A program made the position numbers and the translations under genes. A stretch of 64,000 nucleotides of DNA from NAT127 sp034717695 (GTDB lineage: Bacteria; Pseudomonadota; Gammaproteobacteria; Pseudomonadales; Porticoccaceae): positions 61,802 through 125,801 of the forward strand of contig JAYELS010000053.1 in assembly GCA_034717695.1 (NCBI GenBank), read 5' to 3'. Of the stretch, positions 55,567 to 63,958 are shown piece by piece (position 1 is the stretch's first letter; the number at the start of each line of letters is the position of its first letter). The notes under the pieces are model-generated. The model worked only from the letters and a program-made list of their open reading frames with translations, made no database searches and was not told where the DNA came from.

Positions 55567-56411
55567 TCAGCATTGGTCCTTTTCCGATTCAAACCCTGGG
55601 CGTCCTGGCAGCCATCGTGCTGGCCTGGATAACGGCCCGCGCTGTCGCTAGGCGACTGTCGGAAACCTCTCATAAGATTGCTGGCGCGGTGCTGCTCGAT
55701 GCAGTGTTCTGGGGCATCATCACCGCACGCTTGGCATATGTTATCCAGTGGTGGGAGGAGTATTCGGCGGCACCGATGTCCATGCTGATCATCAGCGATG
55801 GCGGTTTTTCCTGGTGGGCTGGTGTGTTGGCAGCGGTGTTGTTCGTCTGGTGGCGGACACGCTCAACCCCGGCACTGCGCCCGCCGATCCTGGCCGGCAT
55901 ATTAATTGGACTGCTCGCCTGGTTCTCCGCAGGTGCAGTGGTTGGCCAGCTGCAGTCACCGCCCCTACCGAACTTGGTACTGGCAACCTTGAATGAGCAG
56001 CACGTCTCTTTGCGAGAGTACGAAGGCCGTCCCATTGTGGTCAATCTCTGGGCCACCTGGTGCCCTCCCTGCCGTCGTGAAATGCCGATATTCCAGCGAG
56101 CCCAGGCGGAATTTCCGGAGGTGGCCCTCGTGCTGGTCAACCAAGGCGAAAGTGCGCAGCACGTACAGACCTTTCTTGACAGCGAGGGCCTGTCCCTGAC
56201 AGACGTCCTGCTCGATCCTTTTTCCAAGACCATGCAGGAAATGGGCGCGCATGCTTTGCCTACCACCCTGTTCTTCGATGCTAACGGACGCCTGGTGGAT
56301 TCGCATCTCGGCGAAATCACCATGCCACGCCTCAAGAGCGTGATGGCACGGCATTTTTCGCATCTCACTGAGTCGACTGACACCGACGCTACCCCTATCA
56401 GCAAGGAGTAA
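55563..56411 (+). CDS. Lgt-like membrane domain fused to a TlpA thioredoxin
   Basis: A 282-residue protein. The first 125 residues have four hydrophobic helices similar to prolipoprotein diacylglyceryl transferase (IGPFPIQTLGVLAAIVLAW; ITARLAYVI), but too short for an active Lgt. The C-terminal 150 residues are a TlpA-like thioredoxin with NLWATWCPPCRREMP. It probably serves as a membrane-anchored disulfide reductase in the periplasm fed by DsbD. The ATG overlaps the dsbD stop (ATGA). Confidence 0.85.
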   Translation: MISIGPFPIQTLGVLAAIVLAWITARAVARRLSETSHKIAGAVLLDAVFWGIITARLAYVIQWWEEYSAAPMSMLIISDGGFSWWAGVLAAVLFVWWRTRSTPALRPPILAGILIGLLAWFSAGAVVGQLQSPPLPNLVLATLNEQHVSLREYEGRPIVVNLWATWCPPCRREMPIFQRAQAEFPEVALVLVNQGESAQHVQTFLDSEGLSLTDVLLDPFSKTMQEMGAHALPTTLFFDANGRLVDSHLGEITMPRLKSVMARHFSHLTESTDTDATPISKE

Positions 56412-56413
56412 TC

Positions 56414-57187
56414 ATGTTTTCACAACACTCGCTCAGACCCTTTCAACTGGCGATCAGTCTGCTGCTTATAGCAGGCTGCAGTCAGGCGGACGACGCAACT
56501 CGGCCAGCTACTCTTCAAGCATTGGAACAGCAGGGGTTTACGGTCATAGAAGAGTTCGATGCCGGTGAAGAGGTACGCGCCTTTGCCGGTGTTGCCGGTG
56601 ACCAGCCCATGGCGGTCTACCTTCTCTCCGACGGTAACGCCATCGTCGGCACCCGCGTAAACGCCAATGGAGAAGCCATTGATGAGACAACCTTGCGAGA
56701 TCGAGTCGCCAAACCTATGGGGGACCAAATGTGGGCACGTCTGGAAGCAGCGGACTGGGTCTTGGACGGCGAAGCTGATGCCCCGCGGGTCGTCTACACC
56801 TTCAGTGACCCGAACTGCCCTTACTGCAACCGTTTCTGGGAAGCGGCCCGACCGTGGGTAGATTCGGGCAAGGTACAATTGCGCCATCTGTTGGTAGGAA
56901 TCATCAAGGAAGACAGTCCTACCAAAGTTGCTGCCATTCTCAACGCCGATAATCCGTCGGCGGCGTTGCTGGAAAATGAAAGGCGCTTCGCCGAAGGAGG
57001 CGTTGCTCCGGCACAAACCGTTTCCGCCGAGGTGCAGGCCGTTCTCGACGCCAATCAGATGCTGATGGTATCGCAGGGATTCCGGGGTACCCCGGGCATC
57101 ATCGTGCGCGATGAGAGCGGCATGATCCAGAAGTACCACGGCATGCCGCAGCCGGACGCACTGGCCGACGTGCTGGGACCCCGCTGA
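56414..57187 (+). CDS. DsbG/DsbC-type thiol:disulfide isomerase, lipoprotein
   Basis: A 257-residue protein with a lipobox (LLIAGCS) and the DsbG layout: N-terminal dimer domain, linker helix, thioredoxin domain with active site NCPYC. The conserved RGTPGIIV cis-Pro loop is present. DsbG protects single cysteines from oxidation. It starts two bases after the TlpA-like gene. Confidence 0.88.
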   Translation: MFSQHSLRPFQLAISLLLIAGCSQADDATRPATLQALEQQGFTVIEEFDAGEEVRAFAGVAGDQPMAVYLLSDGNAIVGTRVNANGEAIDETTLRDRVAKPMGDQMWARLEAADWVLDGEADAPRVVYTFSDPNCPYCNRFWEAARPWVDSGKVQLRHLLVGIIKEDSPTKVAAILNADNPSAALLENERRFAEGGVAPAQTVSAEVQAVLDANQMLMVSQGFRGTPGIIVRDESGMIQKYHGMPQPDALADVLGPR

Positions 57188-57233
57188 TGTCCAGCTGTCA
57201 TCTTCAACTCGACTGACCCCGGGATAACGAATC

Positions 57234-60200
57234 ATGTGGATTGTCGAGTACGCCCTCAGACGCCCGTACACCATTGGCACTCTGGCCATTCTTATTTCTC
57301 TGTTTGGCACCTTGGCCGTGCGCAACATGCCCACCGATATCCTGCCGGAAGTCGGCATTCCGTCGGTCAACCTCATCTGGACCTACGGTGGCCTGCCCGC
57401 GGCGGAAATGGCTGCCAAGATCACCTCGGCTTCGGAAATATCCATCCTCAACAACGTCGACGATCTCAGCCAGGTGCGCTCGGAAACCCTCAATGGTGTC
57501 GGCATCATACGCGTCGATTTTCAACCCGGTGTTAACCTGGAGCGGGCGCTGTCGCAGATCACCTCGGTCTCGCAAACCATTCTGCGGCGCCTGCCGCCGG
57601 GTACCAGCCCACCCTTGATCGTGCGCAACAATGTATCGAGCACGCCGGTCCTACAGCTGGTGCTCTCTTCGGACTCGATGAGCGAGGCGCAGCTTTACGA
57701 TTACGCACGGCTGCAGTTACGCTCACAAATTCAGACCATCCCAGGTATCCGAATGACGCTGCCCTATGGTGGCGCCGCCCGACAGATTATGGTCGATCTC
57801 GATCCTGATGCTCTGCAAACCCACGGCTTGACTCCGGCAGATGTTACGCAGGCACTGGAGCGTGGCAGCCCTACTCTCCCCTCCGGCATCATTCGTGAGG
57901 GTCATCGCGAATGGCAGGTCGCGCTGGAGGCAAGCCCAGTGACCGCGGTGGAGTTTCTCGATCTGCCCATCACGACCCGTGGCAGCAACGTCATCTACAT
58001 CCGCGATGTCGCCTCGGTACGCGACGGGGCCGCTCTGCAGACCAACATCGCGCGCATGGACGGCGCCAGCGCGGTCTCAGTGGCGCTGATCAAGCTTGGA
58101 GGAGCGTCGGCAGTGGAGATCGTGCGCGAGGTCCGTGCACGTCTCCCCGAAATTCTCGCCTCGTCGCCCGGGGACATGCGCATTGAGCCGATCTTCGACC
58201 AGTCGGTCTTCGTCGATAACGCCATTGGCGCCATTCAGCACGAGGTCCTGTTGGTCGGCTTGCTGGTAGCACTGGTAGTGCTGCTGTTCGTCGGTTCGTG
58301 GCGCTCCAGCCTGATCGTGCTCACCACGATGCCGCTGGCGCTGCTCGCCTCGGTGACGATGCTGAACCTGCTCGGCTATACCTTCAACGTGATGACGCTC
58401 GGCGGATTGGCGCTGGCCATCGGCATCCTGGTGGACAATGCCGTGGTCGACGTCGAGAATACCAACCGCCATATCGGCCTGGGCAAGGACGTACGCTCCG
58501 CCATCCTGACCAATGCCGGCGAAGTCGTCTTTCCTCAGCTGATTTCCACCATCGCGGTCTGCATCGTGCTGACGCCGATCTTGTTGATGACGGGTCTGTC
58601 TGCATGGGTGTTCACGCCATTGGCACTGGCGGTGATCTTTGCCCTGGCCGCCTCGTTTCTGTTATCGCGCACGCTGATTCCGGTGGTCTCCCACATGCTG
58701 CTGCCCGCCGACATCCGCAGCCGCGAGAATCCACGCTGGGCCGCGGAGCGCTGGCTTCTGGCTCTGTACCACAGCGTCGAGTATCGCCTCGACCAGCTGC
58801 GCGAACGCCTTCAGCAGCTGGTCGGCCTGTTGGCTCGGCGCCTGTCCGTTTTGGGAATCGGAGTAGGGCTGGTACTCGCGATGGGGGCCATATCCGCTCT
58901 GCAGCTCGGGCGCGAGTACTTTCCACAGGTCGATGCCGGCCAGATTCGCCTGCAGGTGCGTCTGCCCAGCGGCATGCGCCTCGAGCAGACCGCCCAGCGG
59001 TTGACCGAAATACAGCGTGAAATCCGCGACATCATCCCGGCCGGCGAACTGCAAACCCTCTACGAGCAGATCGGCATTCCCACCGCGGTCAACATGGCGT
59101 GGGTCGACAGCGCCGTGGCCGGTTCGTTCGAGGCCGAGTTGATGCTGCAACTGCGCTCTCCGCACGGCCCCAGCAGCACCTATCTCAAGGCTATTCGCGA
59201 ACGCATCGCCGACCGATTTCCGGATGTGGCGCTGTTCGAGCGGCCTCCCGACGCCACCAGTCGCACCTTGGCCGGCTCCGCCGTCGGCGCCTTGGAAGTC
59301 CGCTTCGATGGCCGTGACGCCAGCGGCAACCTGCAACTGGCCCGTGAGCTGGAGATGCGGCTGCAGCAGGTACCGGGTGCCGTCGATGTGATGCTGCGTC
59401 AGGTACTGGACCTGCCCGAATACCATATCGCCATCGACCGCAGCCGGGCAGCCCGGCTCGGCGTCACCGCCGAGGATGCCAGCCACGCGGCACTGACGTT
59501 ACTCGGCTCGGCCGGCACTATCAATCCGGTGTTCTGGGTCGACCCGGCGTCGGCCACTTCCTATGACGTGCAGATTCAGACGCCACCCGCCCAGCTGGAC
59601 AGTATCGACACGTTGCTGAATACCCCCTTACGAATCGGCCCTGATGGACGCAATGTCCTGATGCGCAATATCGCCACGGTGAATTCACGCCACGTACCCG
59701 CCAGTGTCAATCGCACCATGCTGGCACCGAGCCTCAGTGTACTGGCCAACGTTCAAGGTACCGATCTGGGCTCGGTCTACGACGCACTGAACGACATTGT
59801 CAGTGACCTGCGTACCCAGCTTACGCCGGGCAACCGCATTGAGATCATTGGCCAGGCTGGAGAGATGCAAACTGCCTACGCCGAACTCGCCACCGGGCTG
59901 CTTCTGGCAGCAGTACTGGTGTTTCTGGTACTGGTGGTGAACTTTCAGTCCTGGCTGTTTCCGCTGGTGACGGTGTCCGGCCTGCCACTGGCTATCGCCG
60001 GCGCCGCCGTCGGCTTGTTCCTGACCGGCACGCCATTGAGTGTGCCAGCGCTGATGGGCCTGATGATGGTGATCGGCGTGTCAACGGCCAACAGCGTTCT
60101 GGTCGTCAGCTTCGCACGCGACCTGATCGAGTCGGGCCGATCCATGGAACAAGCCGCCTACGAAGCCGCGGCGGTGCGCCTGCGGCCGGTTCTGATGACC

Positions 60201-60389
60201 GCGTGCGCCATGATCCTGGGGATCCTGCCAATGGCAGTGGGACTGGGTGAAGGCGGTGAACAAAACGCGCCCCTGGGGCGAGCGGTCATTGGCGGTCTGC
60301 TGTTCGGCACACCCGCCACTCTGGTGCTGCTACCCTCCATCCTCGCCGCACTCGGCCGTCGCCGCGACCACCGGCAGCAAACACTTTGA
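57234..60389 (+). CDS. RND-family efflux permease (HAE1/AcrB-like)
   Basis: A 1,051-residue RND pump with 12 helices and two large periplasmic loops. N-terminus YALRRPYTIGTLAILISLFGTLAVRNMPTDILPEV and the TM4 region GLALAIGILVDNAVVDVENTNRHI are typical of HAE1-type pumps; the two Asp residues usual for proton transfer are reduced to LVDNAVVDVEN. No outer-membrane channel is encoded in the element, so it probably uses a host TolC. Substrate unknown. Confidence 0.94.
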   Translation: MWIVEYALRRPYTIGTLAILISLFGTLAVRNMPTDILPEVGIPSVNLIWTYGGLPAAEMAAKITSASEISILNNVDDLSQVRSETLNGVGIIRVDFQPGVNLERALSQITSVSQTILRRLPPGTSPPLIVRNNVSSTPVLQLVLSSDSMSEAQLYDYARLQLRSQIQTIPGIRMTLPYGGAARQIMVDLDPDALQTHGLTPADVTQALERGSPTLPSGIIREGHREWQVALEASPVTAVEFLDLPITTRGSNVIYIRDVASVRDGAALQTNIARMDGASAVSVALIKLGGASAVEIVREVRARLPEILASSPGDMRIEPIFDQSVFVDNAIGAIQHEVLLVGLLVALVVLLFVGSWRSSLIVLTTMPLALLASVTMLNLLGYTFNVMTLGGLALAIGILVDNAVVDVENTNRHIGLGKDVRSAILTNAGEVVFPQLISTIAVCIVLTPILLMTGLSAWVFTPLALAVIFALAASFLLSRTLIPVVSHMLLPADIRSRENPRWAAERWLLALYHSVEYRLDQLRERLQQLVGLLARRLSVLGIGVGLVLAMGAISALQLGREYFPQVDAGQIRLQVRLPSGMRLEQTAQRLTEIQREIRDIIPAGELQTLYEQIGIPTAVNMAWVDSAVAGSFEAELMLQLRSPHGPSSTYLKAIRERIADRFPDVALFERPPDATSRTLAGSAVGALEVRFDGRDASGNLQLARELEMRLQQVPGAVDVMLRQVLDLPEYHIAIDRSRAARLGVTAEDASHAALTLLGSAGTINPVFWVDPASATSYDVQIQTPPAQLDSIDTLLNTPLRIGPDGRNVLMRNIATVNSRHVPASVNRTMLAPSLSVLANVQGTDLGSVYDALNDIVSDLRTQLTPGNRIEIIGQAGEMQTAYAELATGLLLAAVLVFLVLVVNFQSWLFPLVTVSGLPLAIAGAAVGLFLTGTPLSVPALMGLMMVIGVSTANSVLVVSFARDLIESGRSMEQAAYEAAAVRLRPVLMTACAMILGILPMAVGLGEGGEQNAPLGRAVIGGLLFGTPATLVLLPSILAALGRRRDHRQQTL

Positions 60390-60431
60390 ATCCCCGATGA
60401 CCGTCTCAACGGCTGATACAGGAATGAACCC

Positions 60432-61577
60432 ATGAGAGTGACCGTGATGAACCGACGCAAGTTCTCCCTCCTACTATTGGTCTGTGCTGCCGGCACGCTG
60501 GCAGCCTGCAGTCAAGGCAACACCAGCGATATACCTGCAACGACGACCATGGCGCCGGAAGTCAGTGTGGCGCAGGCCCGCGCCGCCGATGAGCACTATG
60601 TGCTGAACCTGCCGGCACGGGCCGTGGCCGATGAAACGGCTCATCTCCATGCGCGCGCCACGGGCTTCGTCAGCGAACGTCTGGCTGACCTGGGTGATCG
60701 CGTCAACGCCGGCCAGGTGCTGGCCCGGATCGCCACGCCGGAGGCCGACCAGGTTGTGCGTGAAGCCGAGGCTAGCCTGGAGCAGGCCCGGGCGAACCTG
60801 TTGCTGGCGCAGGCGAATTACGAGCGCGCCGCGACTCTGATCGAGTCCGATTCCATCTCGCAGGAAATGTACAATGAACGCAGCGCCACTCACCAGGCAG
60901 CGATAGCGGCTGAAGCGGCAGCGCAGGCACGCCTGGACAACGCACGGGAACGACAATCGTTCCAGACCATTCGCGCGCCCTTTGACGGCCTCGTCGCAGC
61001 ACGCAACGTCGAGCGCGGCGATCGGGTCGTGGGTGACGCCGCCACCGTGACAGCGCCGCTCTTCGCCATCAATGTTCTCGACCCTCTTCGCATCCTCGTC
61101 GATGTGCCACAAAGTGCCGCACTGCAGGTCCATGCAGGCATGAAGGCGGAAGTTCGCTTCAGGGAGCGACCGGGAGAGGTCTTTCAGGCCGAAGTCATAC
61201 GCTCGGCCCACGCCATTTCGGAACAGACCGGGGGCATGCGCATCGAATTGCGTTTGCCCAATCCGGGCGAGCGTCTTCCCGCCGGTATGATGGGCAGCGT
61301 GCGTCTGAACCTGGCGCGACTGCAACCGGCAGTCATGGTGCCTCTCGCCGCCATCGTCCGCCAAGGGTCGGGAGATACACTGGTTGCACGGCTCGAAGAG
61401 AGTGACAATATCCGTTACCAGCCAGTCGTCCTGGGCCGCAACCTTGGCAATGAGGTTGAGGTGCTGTCGGGTATCCATGCGGGCGATACCGTGATCCTGG
61501 CGCCCAACGCGTTGCTGGCGGATGGTGCGCCGGTTCGTTTGCGCAGTCAACAGCCCGACGCAAACTGGGCTTTGTGA
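60432..61577 (+). CDS. RND periplasmic adaptor (membrane-fusion protein)
   Basis: A 381-residue adaptor with a lipobox (LAACSQ), coiled-coil hairpin (about 105-175), lipoyl halves (ATGFVSERLADLGDRVNAGQVLARI; IRAPFDGLVAARNVERGDRV) and beta-barrel. It follows the pump, reversing the more common adaptor-first order. AGGA precedes ATG 60432; ATG 60447 is an alternative. Confidence 0.92.
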   Translation: MRVTVMNRRKFSLLLLVCAAGTLAACSQGNTSDIPATTTMAPEVSVAQARAADEHYVLNLPARAVADETAHLHARATGFVSERLADLGDRVNAGQVLARIATPEADQVVREAEASLEQARANLLLAQANYERAATLIESDSISQEMYNERSATHQAAIAAEAAAQARLDNARERQSFQTIRAPFDGLVAARNVERGDRVVGDAATVTAPLFAINVLDPLRILVDVPQSAALQVHAGMKAEVRFRERPGEVFQAEVIRSAHAISEQTGGMRIELRLPNPGERLPAGMMGSVRLNLARLQPAVMVPLAAIVRQGSGDTLVARLEESDNIRYQPVVLGRNLGNEVEVLSGIHAGDTVILAPNALLADGAPVRLRSQQPDANWAL

Positions 61578-61684
61578 CACATTTGCCTGATTCAGCTTCA
61601 AGGCGGGCAGCCACCACGATGCGCCCGCCGCTCATCGGCAATCTGACCTGCGGGCTCCATCCGGACACCACGACCAAAACAGCA

Positions 61685-62272
61685 TCAACCCGCCCTTTTC
61701 CTGCCAATGAATTGCACTACACTGGCCAAGCCCCGTGTGAAAGCTGCCTTCAATCACTTCGCGCTCCAGTTCACGGGACAGGATGATCTCTAGGTCTGAA
61801 AAGTCCTGCTCGATCTCTGTTTGAGACAGCAGCATATCGCCATCTTTTGGCCTGTCCTCCGCTGGATCTGAGCTTTGCTGTAACCCTCCAGCACCATGAC
61901 GCCACCAGCTTTCAGTGCCTGAACAACCCGTTGATGCAATCGCTTGCGCATGTGGCTGGGCAAGTGCGCAAAGATTGACACCACGGCACCAAAGGTATCC
62001 GCTGGCGGCGTATAGGTGGCGAGGTCAACCACTTCTGTCTGGATCGACAGACCTCTGGAGGCGGCCAATTGGTGCGCTTTTGCCAGTCCGACAGCGGAGC
62101 TGTCAACGCCAAGCACGCGATGCCCCAGCGAGGCCATAAAAACCGCATTGCGCCCCTCGCTTTCTGCCAAACTCAAAACGGGATCAGCGAGCAGGCTGGC
62201 ATGTTCTGCCAAAAAATCATTGGGCTCTGTCCCGTAGATAAACTCATCGCTGGCATAGCGCTCATCCCACAT
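61685..62272 (-). pseudogene. Class I SAM methyltransferase (TehB/UbiE-like), two frameshifts
   Basis: Starts MWDERYASDEFIYGTEPNDFLAEHA with an AAGGAG site. The SAM motif is LSLAESEGRNAVFMASLGHRVLGVDSS, as in small tellurite- or thiol-methyltransferases. After LEGYSKAQIQRRTG the frame is broken near 61845; the sequence resumes in another frame as PKDGDMLLSQTEIEQDF and shifts again near 61717 to continue SVVQFIGRK. Probably inactive. Confidence 0.8.
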
Positions 62273-62407
62273 AACGTCTCCTTAACTAATCACACCGGCA
62301 AAAGCCAGGAACAATATCGATGTCCCTCTAGCTCTCGGGCGGGCAATAACAGCAACTAAACGTCAGCCACAAAGAGGCGCAAGTGCACTCTCTATCAGGC
62401 CACCTAA

Positions 62408-62546
62408 CAGAACCATTGCTGGCTGCATGCACCTCGACCACCTGCTCAAGCAGCTTTTGCTCAGCCTCGCAGGGCTGTCTATCCCGGTCACGCCAGGCTC
62501 GGTAGCTACTGCGATGCACCCCAAACACCTGACACAAGTGCTGCAC
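62408..62546 (-). pseudogene. Truncated IS3 transposase OrfB
   Basis: Only the first 46 codons of orfB remain (to HAASNGS) before unrelated sequence begins. Confidence 0.85.
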
Positions 62547-62572
62547 CGCATAGCTCTCTTCAAGTCGCTCGA

Positions 62573-62881
62573 TTATCGAGAATTGCTCAGGGAGTCCGAC
62601 ATCAAGAGAGCCGTAGCCTTTTTTAAGATTTCCTTCTCTTCCTCCACCCGTCGAAGCTTGCGCTTCAGTTCCTGAATCTCACGCTGTTCAGGGGTCAGCG
62701 CTTCACCTTTCAGTGGTGCCTTGCCTGATCGTTCGGCTCGAAGTCTACGCACCCAATACTCCATGGTGGACTTACCAACCCCCATGGCATCGCAGGCCGC
62801 TTTAACCGTGTAGCCGCGGTCAACCACGAGCTCGGCTGCCTCAAGACGGAAATCCGGGCTGAAATTTCTTTTCTTCGTCAT
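62573..62881 (-). CDS. IS3-family transposase OrfA (second copy)
   Basis: 102 residues identical to the OrfA of the complete copy, including helix-turn-helix, leucine zipper and slippery site. Without orfB it cannot transpose by itself, but could regulate or be mobilised by the other copy. Confidence 0.93.
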   Translation of the reverse strand: MTKKRNFSPDFRLEAAELVVDRGYTVKAACDAMGVGKSTMEYWVRRLRAERSGKAPLKGEALTPEQREIQELKRKLRRVEEEKEILKKATALLMSDSLSNSR

Positions 62882-62954
62882 CATATCCACCTGACTTGAT
62901 CCGTGAGTGATCGTACACTCAAAATCAGGTGGCCAGACTCACTATGCCACTACA

Positions 62955-63024
62955 GTCACCTTTTGTGCATGAAGTCGCACAAAAGCCGCCATCACAAATT
63001 TACCCGGTGAGCCGGGCGTTAGGC
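62955..63024 (+). repeat. Right half of the split attC of cassette 1, with GTC duplication
   Basis: Starts with the duplicated GTC, then CTTTTGTGC pairing with GCACAAAAG, then L' CCGGTGAGCCG and R' GTTAGGC (63018-63024). Joined to 44575-44612 it makes a 105-base attC whose L''/L' pairing leaves one extra G, as in genuine attC sites. Confidence 0.9.
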
Positions 63025-63029
63025 ATAAG

Positions 63030-63383
63030 ATGAATATCACACCAGAACTCATCTTCGGAATCATCGTAGCTGCGGTCTTATGTCTTTCCATTTTGGGAAG
63101 GCTGATTCCGAAACGTCAGCCGAAGGAAAAAACATTTATATGTACCCGCTGCAAAGCGGTATCGCCGCACACTCAAAGAACAATCGAAGCGTGGCGCAAT
63201 AACAAGACAACATTTTTTTGCCAAGCCTGCCATACCAAGTGGCTTCAATCGCGTCCCCCACAGCAGCGCGAACGTAATTCTTATAGTGGTGGCTCGGGTT
63301 CAAGGTCTGGGTGTCTCGGGGTAATTGTTCTCTTTGCGGTTGTTCCACTTGCAGGCTATTTGTTGGTGCGTGTATATGCCTAA
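63030..63383 (+). CDS. Small membrane protein with zinc-ribbon-like CxxC pairs, cassette 2
   Basis: A 117-residue hypothetical protein in the second cassette (63019-63461). One membrane helix at each end (about 8-24 and 96-114) flanks a soluble segment with CTRC (38-41) and CQAC (64-67), a four-Cys metal-binding arrangement. A Gly/Ser-rich linker precedes the second helix. Family unknown. Its stop overlaps the next attC. Confidence 0.75.
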   Translation: MNITPELIFGIIVAAVLCLSILGRLIPKRQPKEKTFICTRCKAVSPHTQRTIEAWRNNKTTFFCQACHTKWLQSRPPQQRERNSYSGGSGSRSGCLGVIVLFAVVPLAGYLLVRVYA

Positions 63384-63467
63384 CAAAGTGTTCAAGTTCG
63401 TTCGCTACGCTCACTGGGACTGCCAAAACGCTGCGCGTTTCGTCAGCCCCTTAACACGGCGTTGTGG
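63378..63467 (+). repeat. attC of cassette 2
   Basis: R'' GCCTAAC is the exact complement of GTTAGGC at the start of this cassette. L'' GTGTTCAAG pairs with L' CTTAACAC with one extra base. The site ends with R' GTTGTGG. About 90 bp. Confidence 0.92.
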
Positions 63468-63840
63468 GGCTCATCGGTAAAGTTCTGTCCCATTAATCAA
63501 GTCAGTGCTAAATTTAGGCGAGCAGTTTTTAACACCGCGCGAGTGCACATACCGGCAGCTTCGTTCCGGTGCTTTCGTTAAAGTAATTCGCAATCGGCAA
63601 CTCGGCGTTTTTAAAGTGGTGTGCCTTCAACAAAGTAAAAGGGAGTTTGCAATTGCATCGCAATGTTCTTCGTGCCACTCAGCTAAATCGCAGCAATCAG
63701 TTTGCGCCGTGCGCCAAACCGTCGCGTCCTTCGGGTGTGGCCTTTGCTATGGCAAAGGCTACGCAGTTTCAACAAGGCAGGCGCGTCGCGCCCACAACAA
63801 AACAAAGCAGCCGACCGCTACGCGTCGGCTGTTTGCGGCG
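63462..63840 (+). other. Cassette 3, apparently without a gene
   Basis: A 379-bp cassette between attC sites. The only long frame (63505-63882) runs through the next attC and out of the cassette, so it is unlikely to be real. The cassette may be noncoding, carry a small RNA or promoter, or hold a decayed gene. Confidence 0.7.
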
Positions 63841-63846
63841 TTAAAT
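63792..63846 (+). repeat. attC of cassette 3 (short)
   Basis: R'' CCACAAC is the exact complement of the core GTTGTGG that starts this cassette. L'' CAAAGCAGCCGAC pairs with GTCGGCTGTTTG leaving one extra G. R' is GTTAAAT. Only 55 bp. Confidence 0.92.
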
Positions 63847-63897
63847 TCTTTATGCGAAATTTCATATTTTTCATATTATTGAGAATTACATAACTAT

Positions 63898-63927
63898 ATG
63901 ACATATATTCAGCCGCCACGGTATAAT
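63898..63927 (+). promoter_or_regulatory. Sigma-70 promoter inside cassette 4
   Basis: -35 ATGACA (63898-63903) and -10 TATAAT (63922-63927) with 18 bases between. It stands 31 bases before the next start codon. Own promoters are common in toxin-antitoxin and defence cassettes. Confidence 0.6.
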
Positions 63928-63958
63928 TGCCACATCCTTTCCACTTTGAGGATTTGGC

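Larger units (their letters stand above)
44613..62954. mobile_element. Composite-transposon-like element in an attC site
   Basis: Bounded by directly repeated IS3-family copies: complete at left (44613-45868), truncated at right (62408-62954). The outer ends are the left and right IS termini, each starting TGTAGT. The bases flanking both outer ends are GTC (44610-44612 and 62955-62957), a 3-bp duplication as expected for IS3 elements. Removing the element and one GTC restores a complete attC. No duplication flanks the left IS copy itself. Cargo spans 45869-62407. Confidence 0.85.
62408..62954 (-). mobile_element. Truncated copy of the IS3-family element
   Basis: 547 bp matching 45322-45868 of the complete copy nearly base for base, in the same orientation. 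It keeps orfA and the right terminus (TGTAGTGG) but has lost most of orfB and the left end. It is the right border of the composite element. Confidence 0.95.

Noticed and set aside
63505..63882. 125-codon frame in cassette 3
   Set aside because: It reads through attC and past the cassette boundary.
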